This document shows, piece after piece, positions 1-9,845 of a DNA stretch of 38,616 nucleotides; the stretch's first letter is position 1; each line of letters starts with the position of its first letter. Made by a program: the position numbers and the translations under genes. The DNA lies in NCBI GenBank assembly GCA_026992355.1, contig JALXAE010000278.1:1-38616 (forward strand), read 5' to 3'. The notes below the pieces were generated by a model that searched no databases, was not told the DNA's origin, and saw only the letters and a program-made list of their open reading frames with translations. Source of the DNA: Syntrophobacterales bacterium. Its GTDB lineage: Bacteria > Desulfobacterota > Syntrophobacteria > Syntrophobacterales > Thermodesulforhabdaceae.

Positions 1-415
1 CTTTTGTAATTCCAAATTCAGCCAAAATCTTCCCCGCAGGTGTGGTCGCTCCCTCATCAACAAAGGCAAGTAAAAGATGCTCAACCGATATATACTCGTC
101 CTTCAAACGCTTGGCTTCTTCTTCAGCGTTGACCAGCAGTTTGCTAAGCCTTTGAGTTATGTAAACCTTACCGGGCTCCACTCCTGGACCACTTACCCTA
201 GGCCGCTTTTCTAATTCTTCCTCGACACGCTTTTTTACCTCATCAATGGGAACTTCCATCCTTTGTAGTAAGCGAACAACGAGCCCATCGCTTTGTTCAA
301 GCAAAGCCAGCAATAAATGCTCGCCATCAACTTCTTGATGACCATATTTTATAGCTTTCGTTTGGGCCTGCTGTAATGCTTCCTGAGATTTTACTGTAAA
401 TTTATTTATATCCAT
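1..415 (-). CDS. clpB: ClpB disaggregase, N-terminal part (runs off the window)
   Basis: The first 138 codons of a ClpB-type AAA+ disaggregase, which works with DnaK/DnaJ to resolubilise aggregated protein. The product starts MDINKFTVKSQEAL and shows both repeats of the Clp_N domain, including HQEVDGEHLLLALLEQ and, in the second repeat, EYISVEHLLLAFVDEG. Between them lies the GKVYITQRLSKLL stretch typical of ClpB rather than ClpA or ClpC. The ATG at 415 has a GGAGGAAG ribosome site close upstream. The two ATPase modules lie beyond position 1. It is the last visible gene of the dnaK-cbpA-cbpM-clpB array, separated from cbpM by 163 bp in which I see no clear promoter. Confidence 0.93.
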   Translation of the reverse strand, partial: MDINKFTVKSQEALQQAQTKAIKYGHQEVDGEHLLLALLEQSDGLVVRLLQRMEVPIDEVKKRVEEELEKRPRVSGPGVEPGKVYITQRLSKLLVNAEEEAKRLKDEYISVEHLLLAFVDEGATTPAGKILAEFGITK

Positions 416-578
416 ATTTTCTTCCTCCTTTTATGTTCTCGCTTTTAATTAAAAACTTCAATAATCAGCCAAACTAGAAAACACTCTGAAAATCAGTAAC
501 ATCGCACCAACCAACCCCTCCATTCACGAAAGGTTGCCAATCAAAAAAGTTTTTAATGAGTATTATCAGCCTTTTATG

Positions 579-926
579 TTACTGAGAGCCTATCAAATTG
601 GAAATTTTGAATTCCAGAATTGATATTCTGCGTTCCAACTCTTCCAATCTGTCCAGAAGATCCAAAACCACTCCAATACCTGCGTAATTGATACCTAGAT
701 CATTTCTTAATCTAATTATTTTTTTGACAATTGGAACCACATCTACATCAAAAAGCCAGCCTTCATCCTTCTCATCCCTTGCTGCAGGATCAATAAGTCC
801 CAACCTCACAAAACGCTCTATGACTTCAGGATGGACCCCACTCATTGATGCCACTTGTTCTATTTTCAAATACGTTAATCTACCATTTTCATACCTTACT
901 GCGACAAGCCCTTTCTTCTCTTCCAT
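579..926 (-). CDS. cbpM: CbpM-like MerR-family chaperone modulator
   Basis: A 115-residue protein with a MerR-like helix-turn-helix (about residues 18-50, LKIEQVASMSGVHPEVIERF) followed by a C-terminal leucine-rich coiled coil (LDLLDRLEELERRISILE). This is the arrangement of CbpM proteins, which bind the J domain of CbpA and restrain it. Start ATG 926 follows GAGAGGG. It lies 12 bp downstream of the cbpA-type dnaJ, the usual pairing for this family. A DNA-binding HspR-like regulator is the alternative, but the position next to a zinc-finger-less DnaJ favours CbpM. Confidence 0.8.
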   Translation of the reverse strand: MEEKKGLVAVRYENGRLTYLKIEQVASMSGVHPEVIERFVRLGLIDPAARDEKDEGWLFDVDVVPIVKKIIRLRNDLGINYAGIGVVLDLLDRLEELERRISILEFKISNLIGSQ

Positions 927-938
927 ATTTCCCTCTCG

Positions 939-1901
939 CTAGGCCCTTGGATTAAAGTTCGACACCCTCTGAAGCTCTTCAAAAAGCCTCCTCTCGTCTG
1001 GTGTCAAATGTTTTGGAACCCTAATCTGGACTACAGCGTACAAATCCCCGGAAACACCTTTTGGGTTTGGCATTCCTTTACCTTTAAGTCTCAACTTTTG
1101 CCCACTTTGCGTTCCCGGCGGAATTTTAAGGGTAACAGGTCCATCCAATGTGTTCACAGAAACATTACCACCCAGAGCAGCTTCCCAGGGGGATACTGGC
1201 AAATCCATGTATAAATCTCTTCCCTCCAGTCTGTACACGGGATGAGGTTCTATTTCCACGCGTAGATAAAGATCACCGCTTCGTCCTCCCCCTGAACCCG
1301 GGCTCCCCTGGCCGGCCAATCGTATCTTTTGACCGGGAAGAATTCCTCTGGGTATTTTTACTTCATAGGTTTTATTATTTTGCGGCAAAGTAATTACCTT
1401 GGTTGCACCACGATACGCATCTTCAAGAGATATTCTTATAGTTGCTTCCTGATCAGCACCATCTCGAACCCAAGTAAAACCCCCGCCAGCACCAGACGAA
1501 TAAAACCTACCACCTCTCTGTTGTCCTCGACCTCTGCCAAAAAGCAATTCGAAAAAGTCGCTGAAACCAGATTCTCCACCGAAACCTCCAAAGAAAATAT
1601 CTTCTGCGCCCCCTCCTCCGGAACCAAAATCGAAATGAATATCCCATCCTGGCGGAGGACGAAACTCCTGTCCCGCCTTCCAGTGCGCACCTAGCTGATC
1701 ATATTTCTTCCGTTTCTCGGGGTCTTTTAATACCTCATAAGCTTCATTTATTTCTTTGAATTTTTCCTCAGCACCGGGCTCTTTATTCACGTCCGGATGG
1801 TATTTTCGTGCAAGTTTCCGGTAGGCCCGTTGAATCTCTTCTTGAGAGGCGTTTCTGGGCACACCAAGGATCTCGTAGTAATCTTTATATTGCACACTCA
1901 T
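939..1901 (-). CDS. cbpA: CbpA-type DnaJ co-chaperone (no zinc finger)
   Basis: A 320-residue J protein. It has an N-terminal J domain (about 7-70) with the HPD tripeptide in [10 protein letters not shown], then a Gly/Phe-rich linker (about 75-140) and two beta-sandwich substrate-binding domains. The CxxCxGxG zinc-binding repeats of canonical DnaJ are absent, which places it with CbpA. It stimulates the ATPase of DnaK, whose gene lies 139 bp upstream on the same strand. Start ATG 1901 is preceded by an AAGAGG-type ribosome site. A strong hairpin (1947-1969) lies just upstream in the dnaK-cbpA gap. Confidence 0.93.
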   Translation of the reverse strand: MSVQYKDYYEILGVPRNASQEEIQRAYRKLARKYHPDVNKEPGAEEKFKEINEAYEVLKDPEKRKKYDQLGAHWKAGQEFRPPPGWDIHFDFGSGGGGAEDIFFGGFGGESGFSDFFELLFGRGRGQQRGGRFYSSGAGGGFTWVRDGADQEATIRISLEDAYRGATKVITLPQNNKTYEVKIPRGILPGQKIRLAGQGSPGSGGGRSGDLYLRVEIEPHPVYRLEGRDLYMDLPVSPWEAALGGNVSVNTLDGPVTLKIPPGTQSGQKLRLKGKGMPNPKGVSGDLYAVVQIRVPKHLTPDERRLFEELQRVSNFNPRA

Positions 1902-1946
1902 GGCCTCTTGTTACCTTCCGCCGCAACTTTTCGTGTTAGCAATTTT

Positions 1947-1969
1947 GAGGCACCCTCAACGGGTGCCTC
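1947..1969 (-). other. GC-rich hairpin between dnaK and cbpA
   Basis: A perfect 9-bp stem (GAGGCACCC / GGGTGCCTC) with a 5-nt loop lies in the 139-bp gap between the dnaK stop and the cbpA start. On the coding strand it is followed by AAAATT rather than a T run, so it is not a classical intrinsic terminator. It may be an mRNA processing or stability element that sets the dnaK:cbpA ratio. That role is inferred. Confidence 0.5.
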
Positions 1970-2040
1970 GTGCACGTAACGATATTTATTTGGTGATCAA
2001 AACAAATGTAATGTTATCAAGAAGTTACTACAAAACCTAT

Positions 2041-3966
2041 TTACTTCTCGGTAAATTCTGCATCTATTACATCATCCGAACCTGAAGCCCCCTGCGCTCC
2101 TCCTGTACTTCCTGAAGCCGCCCCTGCTTGGGCATCAGATGATTGCTGCTGTCCTCCAGCAGCTTGCTGATAAGCTGCAGCCGCAAGCATGTGAAGTGCC
2201 TGCTGCAAATCGCTACTAAGTTGTTTAAACCTTTCGGTAGTGGTGTTTTCATCATTTACTGCCGCTTTAGCGTCTTCTACCAGTTTCTCACATCGTGTCT
2301 TTTCATTAGCCGGCACCTTGTCTCCGAGTTCCTTCAAGGTTTTTTCGAGCTGGTAAGCCAGGCTATCAGTTTGATTTCTTGCTTCTACCTTCTCTTTTCG
2401 TTTTCTATCTTCCTCTGCGTATTGCTCGGCTTCTCGCACCATTCGTTCTATTTCACTCTTATCCAAATTGGTTGATTCGGTAATAGTTACTGTCTGTTCT
2501 TTTCCTGTTGCCATATCCCGAGCTGTAACTTTAAGAATTCCGTTAGCATCAATGTCGAAAGTCACTTTAATTTGTGGCACCCCTCTTGGTGCAGGTGGAA
2601 TACCCTCAAGACGGAACCTGCCGAGCACCCTGTTATCGCGAGCCATTTCACGTTCACCCTGAAGAACCACTATATCCACCGCTGTCTGATTGTCCTCCGC
2701 AGTTGTGAATATCTCTTCTCTACGGCAAGGTATAGTGGTATTACGTTCAATAAGCTTTGTCATAACACCGCCAAGGGTTTCGATTCCAAGAGATAGGGGT
2801 GTAACATCCAGGAGAACAACGTCTTTTACTTCACCTTTTATAATAGCTGCTTGAATCGCCGCACCCACAGCAACAACCTCATCAGGATTTACGCTCATAT
2901 TGGGTTCTTTACCACCAGTGAGTTTTTTAACCAACTCCTGAACCGCTGGAATACGAGTAGAACCACCAACCAAAATAACTTCATCTATATCATTTTCTGT
3001 AAGGCCCGCATCGGAAAGAGCCTGTTTTACAGGACCCATACATCTCTCAACTAAATCTGCCGTAAGAGCCTCAAACTTGGATCTGGTAAGCTTCATAACC
3101 AGGTGCTTTGGCCCTGTTGCATCCGCAGTTATAAAAGGCAGATTAATTTCTGTTTCCATTGTAGAAGAAAGCTCGCATTTGGCTTTCTCAGCTGCTTCAT
3201 AAAGTCTCTGAAGAGCTTGTCTATCATTTCTGAGGTCTATTCCTGTGTCCTTTTTAAATTCATCTGCAAGCCAATCTACAATTCTCTGGTCAAAATCATC
3301 CCCTCCTAGATGGGTATCACCAGCAGTAGCACGAACTTCACAGACACCATCACCAACATCTAAAATAGATACATCAAAAGTTCCACCTCCAAGGTCGAAA
3401 ACTAATACCGTTTCGTTTTTTTTCTTTTCCAAACCATAAGCCAGAGCTGCCGCAGTTGGCTCATTTATAATTCTCAACACTTTGAGACCTGCAATCTCAC
3501 CGGCATTCTTTGTGGCCTGTCTTTGAGCATCATTAAAATAAGCCGGCACTGTAATAACAGCTTCCGTGACCTTTTCTCCCAAGAACTTTGATGCATCATC
3601 AACAAGTTTCCTCAAAACTTGAGCAGATACTTCTTCAGGTGCTATCTGCTTTCCACGCACCTCAAATCTAACAGCATCATTTGGTCCCTTGACAACCTTG
3701 TAAGGAACCATCCCTATCTCAGTCTGAACTTCATCCCATCTCCGTCCAATAAAACGCTTTGCAGAATAAATTGTGGCTTCCGGATTCAGAACAGCCTGCC
3801 TCTTGGCTATCTGTCCTACCAATCTCTGCCCATCCTCAGTATAAGCCACAACGGACGGAGTAGTTCTCGATCCTTCCGCATTGGGAATAACTGTTGCTTT
3901 ACCATTTTCCCAAACTGCTATAACCGAGTTGGTCGTACCCAAATCAATTCCGACAGCTTTTGCCAT
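2041..3966 (-). CDS. dnaK: Molecular chaperone DnaK (Hsp70)
   Basis: A full-length 641-residue Hsp70. The N-terminal actin-like ATPase carries [39 protein letters not shown] and [15 protein letters not shown] substrate-binding beta domain and helical lid follow, with a Gly/Ala/Gln-rich tail ending [11 protein letters not shown], as is usual for bacterial DnaK. It binds exposed hydrophobic segments of unfolded protein in an ATP cycle driven by the J protein encoded next. The start ATG 3966 has an ideal AAAAGGAGG site. I found no CIRCE element (TTAGCACTC-N9-GAGTGCTAA) in the 278-bp gap upstream, so HrcA control is not supported. Confidence 0.98.
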   Translation of the reverse strand: MAKAVGIDLGTTNSVIAVWENGKATVIPNAEGSRTTPSVVAYTEDGQRLVGQIAKRQAVLNPEATIYSAKRFIGRRWDEVQTEIGMVPYKVVKGPNDAVRFEVRGKQIAPEEVSAQVLRKLVDDASKFLGEKVTEAVITVPAYFNDAQRQATKNAGEIAGLKVLRIINEPTAAALAYGLEKKKNETVLVFDLGGGTFDVSILDVGDGVCEVRATAGDTHLGGDDFDQRIVDWLADEFKKDTGIDLRNDRQALQRLYEAAEKAKCELSSTMETEINLPFITADATGPKHLVMKLTRSKFEALTADLVERCMGPVKQALSDAGLTENDIDEVILVGGSTRIPAVQELVKKLTGGKEPNMSVNPDEVVAVGAAIQAAIIKGEVKDVVLLDVTPLSLGIETLGGVMTKLIERNTTIPCRREEIFTTAEDNQTAVDIVVLQGEREMARDNRVLGRFRLEGIPPAPRGVPQIKVTFDIDANGILKVTARDMATGKEQTVTITESTNLDKSEIERMVREAEQYAEEDRKRKEKVEARNQTDSLAYQLEKTLKELGDKVPANEKTRCEKLVEDAKAAVNDENTTTERFKQLSSDLQQALHMLAAAAYQQAAGGQQQSSDAQAGAASGSTGGAQGASGSDDVIDAEFTEK

Positions 3967-4153
3967 AGTTATTCCAACCTCCTTTTCTTTTCTTTTCTAT
4001 TTTTGCAACCACATAAAACTTCACCAAAAAATTAATCACCCTTTAGGACTTTTCCAGAGGGAACAAAAAAATTTTTACGTCTTCTCTTTCTAAAAAAGCT
4101 AGGAAATACAAAGCGATAGATCTAATCTATTGAAATTATTACACTTTTATAGT

Positions 4154-4181
4154 TTGACCTTTTTATTTTTATTTTTAGAAT
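4154..4181 (+). promoter_or_regulatory. Sigma-70-like promoter for nrdJ
   Basis: TTGACC (4154-4159) and TAGAAT (4176-4181) are separated by 16 bp. Each box differs from the housekeeping consensus at one position. The expected transcript would start near 4188 and leave a leader of about 57 nt before the nrdJ ATG, too short for a cobalamin riboswitch. I see no clear NrdR box. Confidence 0.5.
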
Positions 4182-4244
4182 TTTATAGGTTTTGCAGGAT
4201 TGGTACATAGTTTTGTAAAGTACAGCTATGATAAGGGAGCAATT

Positions 4245-6482
4245 ATGAAGCTTGTTATAGAAAAAACGACTGAGGAGAAAAAAAGTCCAAAAAAAGTTCC
4301 GCACGCAGCTTTACCACCCTTGGACTTAACTCAAAATGCTTTAATAGTTCTTAAAAAGCGCTATCTGAAAAAGAACGAAAAGGGAGAACCCATAGAAACC
4401 CCTGAAGACCTTTTCTGGCGCGTAGCCAACCATATAGCCAAAGCAGACGCCTTGTATGGTGCAAGTGCGGAACAGGTGGAAGAAACAGCCAGAAAGTTTT
4501 ACTCCCTTATGGCTCTAAAGGATTTCATGCCAAATTCTCCCACACTTATGAACGCTGGGCGCAGATTAGGACAGCTATCAGCGTGTTTCGTGCTACCCGT
4601 CGAAGATTCCATAGATAGTATATTCGAAGCCATCAAACACGCTGCAATGATCCACAAAAGCGGGGGCGGTACCGGCTTTTCCTTTTCCCGTATCCGTCCA
4701 GAAAATGATCAAGTGTTGTCAACTCGAGGCGTGGCTAGTGGCCCTGTATCCTTTATGACTGTGTTTGATACAGCAACGGAAACAATAAAGCAAGGAGGCA
4801 CACGACGCGGAGCCAACATGGGCATTCTCCGTATTGACCATCCGGACATTGAAAAGTTTGTCACCTGTAAAGAAGATAACTCCAAGCTTACCAATTTTAA
4901 CATATCCGTAGCTGTAACAGATTCCTTTATGAAAGCTGTAGAAAATAAGGACACATTCCCTCTCATAAATCCTAGAACCGGCGACAAGGTCAAAGAAATT
5001 GATGCAGCAGAATTCTTCGATAAGATCGTATATTCTGCATGGAAAAATGGGGAACCGGGCATAATTTTTATCGACACAATTAACCGTCACAATCCCACGC
5101 CTCATGTGGGAGAAATCGAAAGCACCAACCCATGCGGCGAACAACCTCTTTTACCATTCGAATCATGTAACCTAGGGTCTATAAATCTGTCAAATATGGT
5201 GAAGGATGGGCAAATAGACTATTATCATTTGAAAGATGTAGTGTGGGAGGCCGTTCATTTTCTCGACAATGTGATAGACGTCAATAAATATCCCCTTCCA
5301 GAAATAGAAAAAAATACCCTAGCAAATCGAAAAATTGGCCTTGGAGTTATGGGTTTCGCAGACATGTTAGTGAAGCTGGGTGTTCCTTACAATTCTGAAG
5401 CAGGGGAAAGGATAGCCCGAGGGGTTATGTCCTTTATTCAGGAAGAATCTAAACAGGCTTCTGCTGCCCTTGCTAAAGAAAGAGGAAATTTTCCAAACTA
5501 CAAAGGTTCTAAATGGGACACGCCTGAAACGCCATATATGAGAAACGCTACCACTACTACCATAGCGCCAACGGGGACAATAAGCATTATAGCAGGCTGC
5601 TCTAGCGGGATCGAGCCTATATTTGCTCTTTGTTTCGTAAGACGGGTACTTGATGGGGAAGAACTTCTGGAGGTTCATCCTTATTTCGAAGAATATTCCA
5701 GAAAAAAAGGATTTTATTCGGATGAATTAACAAGAAAGATCGCTAAAAAGGGCTCAATACAGGATATTTCGGGTATTCCTGACGAGGCAAAAAAGATTTT
5801 TGTGGTAGCACATGACATCGACCCTGAATGGCATGTACGTATCCAGGCAGCCTTTCAAAAATACGTTGATAATGCGGTCAGTAAAACAATCAACTTTCCC
5901 AACAGTGCTACACCAGAAGATGTAAAACGCGCTTACTGGCTTGCTTATAAGCTGGGATGCAAGGGAATAACCGTATATAGAGATGGGAGCAGGGAACAGC
6001 AAGTACTTTCGGTTCCACAAGCCCAGAAGTATCCACAGGTTGAACCCAGACCCCGCCCTCAGGTTACCAAAGGTGTAACCCTTCGAATGAACACAGGCTG
6101 CGGAAAACTTTATGTTACAATAAACGAAGATGAATACGGAATATGCGAAGTTTTCGCTCAGATGGGCAAGGCAGGTGGATGTGCCTATTCCCAAATAGAA
6201 GCAACGGGACGACTTATTTCCTTGGCTTTAAGATCCGGCGTCAGGGTGGACTCCATCATTAAGCAACTAATGGGAATCAGGTGTCCATCTCCTATGTGGC
6301 AAAACGGAGATCAGATCGTATCCTGTTCGGATGCTATAGCAAAGGCGCTAAAAATCTATACAAACTCAAATGTAGAAACAAGGGGTTCGGAGATGGGTGC
6401 TTGTCCAGACTGCGGTGCATCAGTGGAATATGATGGCGGTTGCATAGTGTGCCGTTCTTGTGGATTCTCCAGGTGCGCATAA
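4245..6482 (+). CDS. nrdJ: Adenosylcobalamin-dependent (class II) ribonucleotide reductase
   Basis: A 745-residue class II ribonucleotide reductase, which reduces ribonucleotides with a radical generated from adenosylcobalamin and so needs no oxygen. Visible signatures are [13 protein letters not shown] (N-terminal redox cysteine), [20 protein letters not shown] (radical cysteine and catalytic Asn/Glu, near residue 297), and [20 protein letters not shown] (phosphate loop, near 440). A cysteine-rich zinc-ribbon-like tail (CPDCG ... CIVCRSCG) ends the protein. An in-frame TTG 45 bp upstream is possible, but ATG 4245 has an AAGGGAG site at the right spacing. No other RNR is in the window. The endonuclease V gene follows after 15 bp. 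Confidence 0.95.
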   Translation: MKLVIEKTTEEKKSPKKVPHAALPPLDLTQNALIVLKKRYLKKNEKGEPIETPEDLFWRVANHIAKADALYGASAEQVEETARKFYSLMALKDFMPNSPTLMNAGRRLGQLSACFVLPVEDSIDSIFEAIKHAAMIHKSGGGTGFSFSRIRPENDQVLSTRGVASGPVSFMTVFDTATETIKQGGTRRGANMGILRIDHPDIEKFVTCKEDNSKLTNFNISVAVTDSFMKAVENKDTFPLINPRTGDKVKEIDAAEFFDKIVYSAWKNGEPGIIFIDTINRHNPTPHVGEIESTNPCGEQPLLPFESCNLGSINLSNMVKDGQIDYYHLKDVVWEAVHFLDNVIDVNKYPLPEIEKNTLANRKIGLGVMGFADMLVKLGVPYNSEAGERIARGVMSFIQEESKQASAALAKERGNFPNYKGSKWDTPETPYMRNATTTTIAPTGTISIIAGCSSGIEPIFALCFVRRVLDGEELLEVHPYFEEYSRKKGFYSDELTRKIAKKGSIQDISGIPDEAKKIFVVAHDIDPEWHVRIQAAFQKYVDNAVSKTINFPNSATPEDVKRAYWLAYKLGCKGITVYRDGSREQQVLSVPQAQKYPQVEPRPRPQVTKGVTLRMNTGCGKLYVTINEDEYGICEVFAQMGKAGGCAYSQIEATGRLISLALRSGVRVDSIIKQLMGIRCPSPMWQNGDQIVSCSDAIAKALKIYTNSNVETRGSEMGACPDCGASVEYDGGCIVCRSCGFSRCA

Positions 6483-6497
6483 AAATCGGAGAAATAG

Positions 6498-7175
6498 TTG
6501 AAGATTCCTTCAAGTGTTAAAGAAGCCATTGAAATCCAAAAAAAACTCGCGGAGCAGATAATAATTTGTCCTCTGCCCGCGAGCTTTTCCTTTCTTGGCG
6601 CTGCTGACCTCGGCTATCTCAAAAGAACCAATTCCTATGTGGCTGCAGTAGGAGTTTTTTCATGGCCAGATTTAACTCTAGTTGATGAAGCCGTACATAT
6701 AGGACAATGCACATTTCCCTACGTTCCAGGTCTGTTGTCTTTTCGAGAGGTTCCTCCAATTCTTGAGGCCTGGAAGAAGCTTTCCGTAAAACCCGAGGTT
6801 TTTCTTTGCGATGGTCAGGGGATAGCTCATCCCCGCGGAATAGGGTTTGCCAGTCATCTTGGCTTACTGTTGAACATCCCATCTGTAGGATGTGCTAAAA
6901 CAAGATTATGTGGAGAACACGAACCGTTAGATATGGAAAAGGGAGCCAAAACACCTCTATTTCTCAACGGAAAAGAAGTGGGCATAGTTTATAGATCGCG
7001 CACAGGAGTTAAACCCATTTACATTTCTCCTGGTCACAAAGCAGATATAGAAAGTAGCGTATGGTTGGTTGAAAAATGCGTAGGTAAATATCGGATACCT
7101 GAACCACTTAGGTGGGCACACAAACGAGCAGCAGAAATAACTAGCTCTAGAAAATCTTATCCATCACATCTTTAA
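6498..7175 (+). CDS. nfi: Endonuclease V (deoxyinosine 3' endonuclease)
   Basis: A 225-residue endonuclease V, which nicks DNA one nucleotide 3' of deaminated purines such as hypoxanthine. It carries the family motifs: AADLGY with the metal-binding Asp at 37, FPYVPGLLSFRE with Glu84, and CDGQGIAHPRGIGFASH with Asp105. The start is a TTG at 6498 with GGAG 6 bp upstream, since no ATG lies between the nrdJ stop and the conserved region. The last 29 bp overlap the end of the convergent radA. Co-transcription with nrdJ (15-bp gap) links nucleotide supply and deamination repair. Confidence 0.94.
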   Translation: MKIPSSVKEAIEIQKKLAEQIIICPLPASFSFLGAADLGYLKRTNSYVAAVGVFSWPDLTLVDEAVHIGQCTFPYVPGLLSFREVPPILEAWKKLSVKPEVFLCDGQGIAHPRGIGFASHLGLLLNIPSVGCAKTRLCGEHEPLDMEKGAKTPLFLNGKEVGIVYRSRTGVKPIYISPGHKADIESSVWLVEKCVGKYRIPEPLRWAHKRAAEITSSRKSYPSHL

Positions 7176-8508
7176 CTGACCTGACACCAATTATGGCTAC
7201 ATTGCCTCCGATTCTTTCCTTTTCCCTAATTAGTGCTTCCGCCGTAGCATTGGGCACCAGAACCATGTTAAACCCAAGCCTGCTTGCCTCACGGAACCTG
7301 ATGCTACTGTGACTTACATTTCTTATTTCCCCAGTCAATCCCACTTCGCCCCATGCAACCAGATTTGGTGGAACCGGTTTTCCCAAATAGGAACTGATCA
7401 AAGCCAAACAAACCGCCATATCGGCTGCTGGTTCACGCAACCTTATACCTCCGGCAACGTTTATAAAAACATCCTCCTGAGCAAAAGATAGCCCCAGCCT
7501 TTTTTCAATAACTGCCAACAAAAGAGAAGCTCGCCCGGTATCAAAGCCGATAGCTGTTCGCCTTGGCAGATTGAGAGTGCTGTATGTTGTCAGAGCCTGA
7601 ACCTCCACAAGTATGGGGCGAGAACCCTCTACAGTGGCCATTACAACAGAGCCAGGAACATCGATCGGTCTTTCAGCAAGCAATACTTGAGATGGATTGT
7701 CAACTTCACGCAGGCCATTTTCCTGCATTTCAAAAACACCAATTTCATTAGTAGAACCATAACGATTTTTCACTGTCCTCAAAAGCCTGAATGAATGTGT
7801 CTTGTCACCTTCAAGATACAAAACTACATCAACAAGATGTTCCAAAGCCTTGGGTCCCGCTATAGCACCCTCTTTTGTTACATGCCCAACCACTACTGTG
7901 GTTATATTCTTAAGTTTTGAAACCTGCAAAAGCCTGTCAGTACAGTACCTTATCTGAGCAACCGTTCCTGCGGTTGCATCCAAGAAGGCAGAGCTTATAG
8001 TTTGAATGGAATCAATCGCTAAAATATCTACACCATACGTCTCAGCAAGCTCTAATATGGCTTCTAGTGAAGTCTCGGAAGCTATAAGGATTTCAGAATC
8101 AGCCACTACTAAACGCTCGGCTCTTAACTTAATTTGCCTGGGACTTTCCTCACCAGTGACATACAGAACCCTTTTGGCGGACGAAAAAATAGCAAGCACT
8201 TGTAACAGAAGGGTTGACTTACCTATACCAGGATCACCAGCAAGTAAAACCAGGGAACCGGGTACCAGTCCACCGCCAAGAACTCTGTCCCATTCCAGCA
8301 ATGGGGTTACAAGGCGCTTCTCTTTATCAAGGGAAATTTGGCTAAGTGGTATTGCTTCAGAAGTCTTCTTTGATAAAGAGAGCTTGCTAAAGGATTTAGC
8401 CTCCTCAAAGGTATTCCAACCTCCACATGATGGGCACTTCCCAAGCCATTTTCCGGATTCATAACCACAACTGGAACAGCGGAATAAAGGTCTATTTTTG
8501 CCTTTCAT
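7147..8508 (-). CDS. radA: DNA repair protein RadA (Sms)
   Basis: A 453-residue RecA-like branch-migration ATPase that processes recombination intermediates. It has an N-terminal C4 zinc finger (CSSCGYESGKWLGKCPSCGGW), a Walker A motif (GDPGIGKST), a Walker B strand (VDILAIDSIQ), the RadA-specific KNRYG motif (KNRYGSTNEIGVF) and a C-terminal Lon-protease-like domain. I place the start at ATG 8508, one base after the lhgO stop, with a GGTGG ribosome site inside the lhgO end. An upstream GTG at 8529 would add seven residues ahead of the conserved start. It is translationally linked to lhgO. Confidence 0.95.
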   Translation of the reverse strand: MKGKNRPLFRCSSCGYESGKWLGKCPSCGGWNTFEEAKSFSKLSLSKKTSEAIPLSQISLDKEKRLVTPLLEWDRVLGGGLVPGSLVLLAGDPGIGKSTLLLQVLAIFSSAKRVLYVTGEESPRQIKLRAERLVVADSEILIASETSLEAILELAETYGVDILAIDSIQTISSAFLDATAGTVAQIRYCTDRLLQVSKLKNITTVVVGHVTKEGAIAGPKALEHLVDVVLYLEGDKTHSFRLLRTVKNRYGSTNEIGVFEMQENGLREVDNPSQVLLAERPIDVPGSVVMATVEGSRPILVEVQALTTYSTLNLPRRTAIGFDTGRASLLLAVIEKRLGLSFAQEDVFINVAGGIRLREPAADMAVCLALISSYLGKPVPPNLVAWGEVGLTGEIRNVSHSSIRFREASRLGFNMVLVPNATAEALIREKERIGGNVAIIGVRSVKDVMDKIF

Positions 8509-8509
8509 T

Positions 8510-9706
8510 CTAGCCACCAATAAGATCACAAACCTTAATTGCCAAATCCATTGAAGCCGTAAAAGCAGGTGAAATTGGATTTAACACGTGAATTGAATTC
8601 GAATCTTGTTCTACAATAAAATCCATCTCCAGCGTCTTCTTTTTGGTATTTATAAGTTGAGGTCTTATCCCAGCCTTTGAAGAAAATTCCAGATGATTCA
8701 TTTCCAAACCCTTGACCAATTTACTTGCATCCCTAAAAAAACATGGTTTCCAATACTTTAAAGGTTCTTCAAGAGCAACGCTTCTAAATTGAGGCTGCGT
8801 CAGGAAGAGGTTCAAATCATCTAAAAAAATCCTTACGGCTTCTTTATCTATGCCTTTTACAATTCCGTAATGCTCTCGTCCAAAGGCGGGAATTGCTGTA
8901 GGACCAACATATACATCACCGAAACAATTTTTCGAAAAGTGCACCCCCAAAAAGGGATTCCTTAAATTTGGCACGGGATAAATATTTCCCTTTATTTTTT
9001 TGCTCAAAGGAGAATCTCCCTTCAATTTCCAATATATACCTTTAAAGGGCACTATTCTGTAATGTTTCGCCAATCCGAACTTATGAGCCACCCTGTCACA
9101 GTATGAGCCGGACGTGTTCACAAAATAGTTGAACCTGATACGTTCCTTATTCGTAGTCACTTCGTTAGAACCTACTATATCAAAAAAAGCACAATCAAAA
9201 AGCACCGTAACTTTTCCGTCTCTGGTTAAATCTTTCAAGAGCGAATTTAGGACCCTCAGAGGATCAATGGTTGCAGTGTTTTTTACCCATAACGCACATT
9301 TCACTGTGCGAGCACATGGTTCTATTTCCCTAGTTGCCTTTTCATCAACCAATTCTACATTGGCTCCATTGGAATGAGCTCGTTGAGCCAATTCATAAAG
9401 AATAGGTAGTTCATCTTCGCTTTTTGTCACAATCAACTTTCCCGATTCAATCAGAGGAAGCCCTTTCGTACGACAGTATTCTTTCATCAAAATATTTCCA
9501 CGCAAACAGGACCTGGCTTTTAAACTGTCCGGAGTATAATAAACCCCAGCATGAAGGATGCCGCTATTTCTACCGGAAGCGTGGAGTCCTACTTTGTGTT
9601 CTTTTTCTATAATCAATATTTTACTGCAACCACGGTTTACAAGTTCTCTTGCAATCGTCAAACCTATAATACCTGCACCAACAATCAAAACCTCTGTCTC
9701 CATCAT
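8510..9706 (-). CDS. lhgO: L-2-hydroxyglutarate dehydrogenase/oxidase family FAD enzyme
   Basis: A roughly 398-residue FAD-dependent oxidoreductase of the DAO/LhgO family. It starts with the dinucleotide-binding motif VLIVGAGIIGLTIARELV and carries the LhgO-type GLHASGRNSGILHAGVYY segment and SGKLIVTKSEDE. Family members oxidise L-2-hydroxyglutarate to 2-oxoglutarate and pass electrons to a quinone or other acceptor. Related glycerol-3-phosphate dehydrogenases are the main alternative. ATG 9706 (or 9703) follows AGGTGAG. An in-frame GTG at 9715 overlaps that ribosome site and is unlikely. It is the first gene of a two-gene unit with radA. Confidence 0.85.
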   Translation of the reverse strand: MMETEVLIVGAGIIGLTIARELVNRGCSKILIIEKEHKVGLHASGRNSGILHAGVYYTPDSLKARSCLRGNILMKEYCRTKGLPLIESGKLIVTKSEDELPILYELAQRAHSNGANVELVDEKATREIEPCARTVKCALWVKNTATIDPLRVLNSLLKDLTRDGKVTVLFDCAFFDIVGSNEVTTNKERIRFNYFVNTSGSYCDRVAHKFGLAKHYRIVPFKGIYWKLKGDSPLSKKIKGNIYPVPNLRNPFLGVHFSKNCFGDVYVGPTAIPAFGREHYGIVKGIDKEAVRIFLDDLNLFLTQPQFRSVALEEPLKYWKPCFFRDASKLVKGLEMNHLEFSSKAGIRPQLINTKKKTLEMDFIVEQDSNSIHVLNPISPAFTASMDLAIKVCDLIGG

Positions 9707-9769
9707 AAATCTCACCTTTCCCGATTTTCAGTAACAAATACATTTCATTTACAAACAAGGTTTTGTCTC

Positions 9770-9799
9770 TTGTCAATCCAAATAAAAGCCGGTTACACT
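9770..9799 (+). promoter_or_regulatory. Possible promoter for the DUF3786 gene
   Basis: TTGTCA (9770-9775) and TACACT (9794-9799) are separated by 18 bp, about 47 bp before the start codon at 9846. The match is moderate, and the assignment rests only on box similarity and position. Confidence 0.3.
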
Positions 9800-9845
9800 C
9801 AGCTTACACATCATTAAAACCAAAGGATTTAATGGAGAATTTGTT

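Noticed and set aside
1008-1694. Several plus-strand ORFs opposite cbpA
   Set aside because: They are shadows of the GC-structured cbpA coding strand and have no domains or ribosome sites.
4119-4134. Imperfect palindrome ATAGATCTAATCTAT in the dnaK-nrdJ gap
   Set aside because: AT-rich and imperfect, and no known operator matches.
3967-4140. Search for a CIRCE element or sigma-32 promoter before dnaK
   Set aside because: No TTAGCACTC/GAGTGCTAA pair and no convincing CTTGAA...CCCCAT pair. Short AT-rich palindromes around AGATCT are too weak to call.
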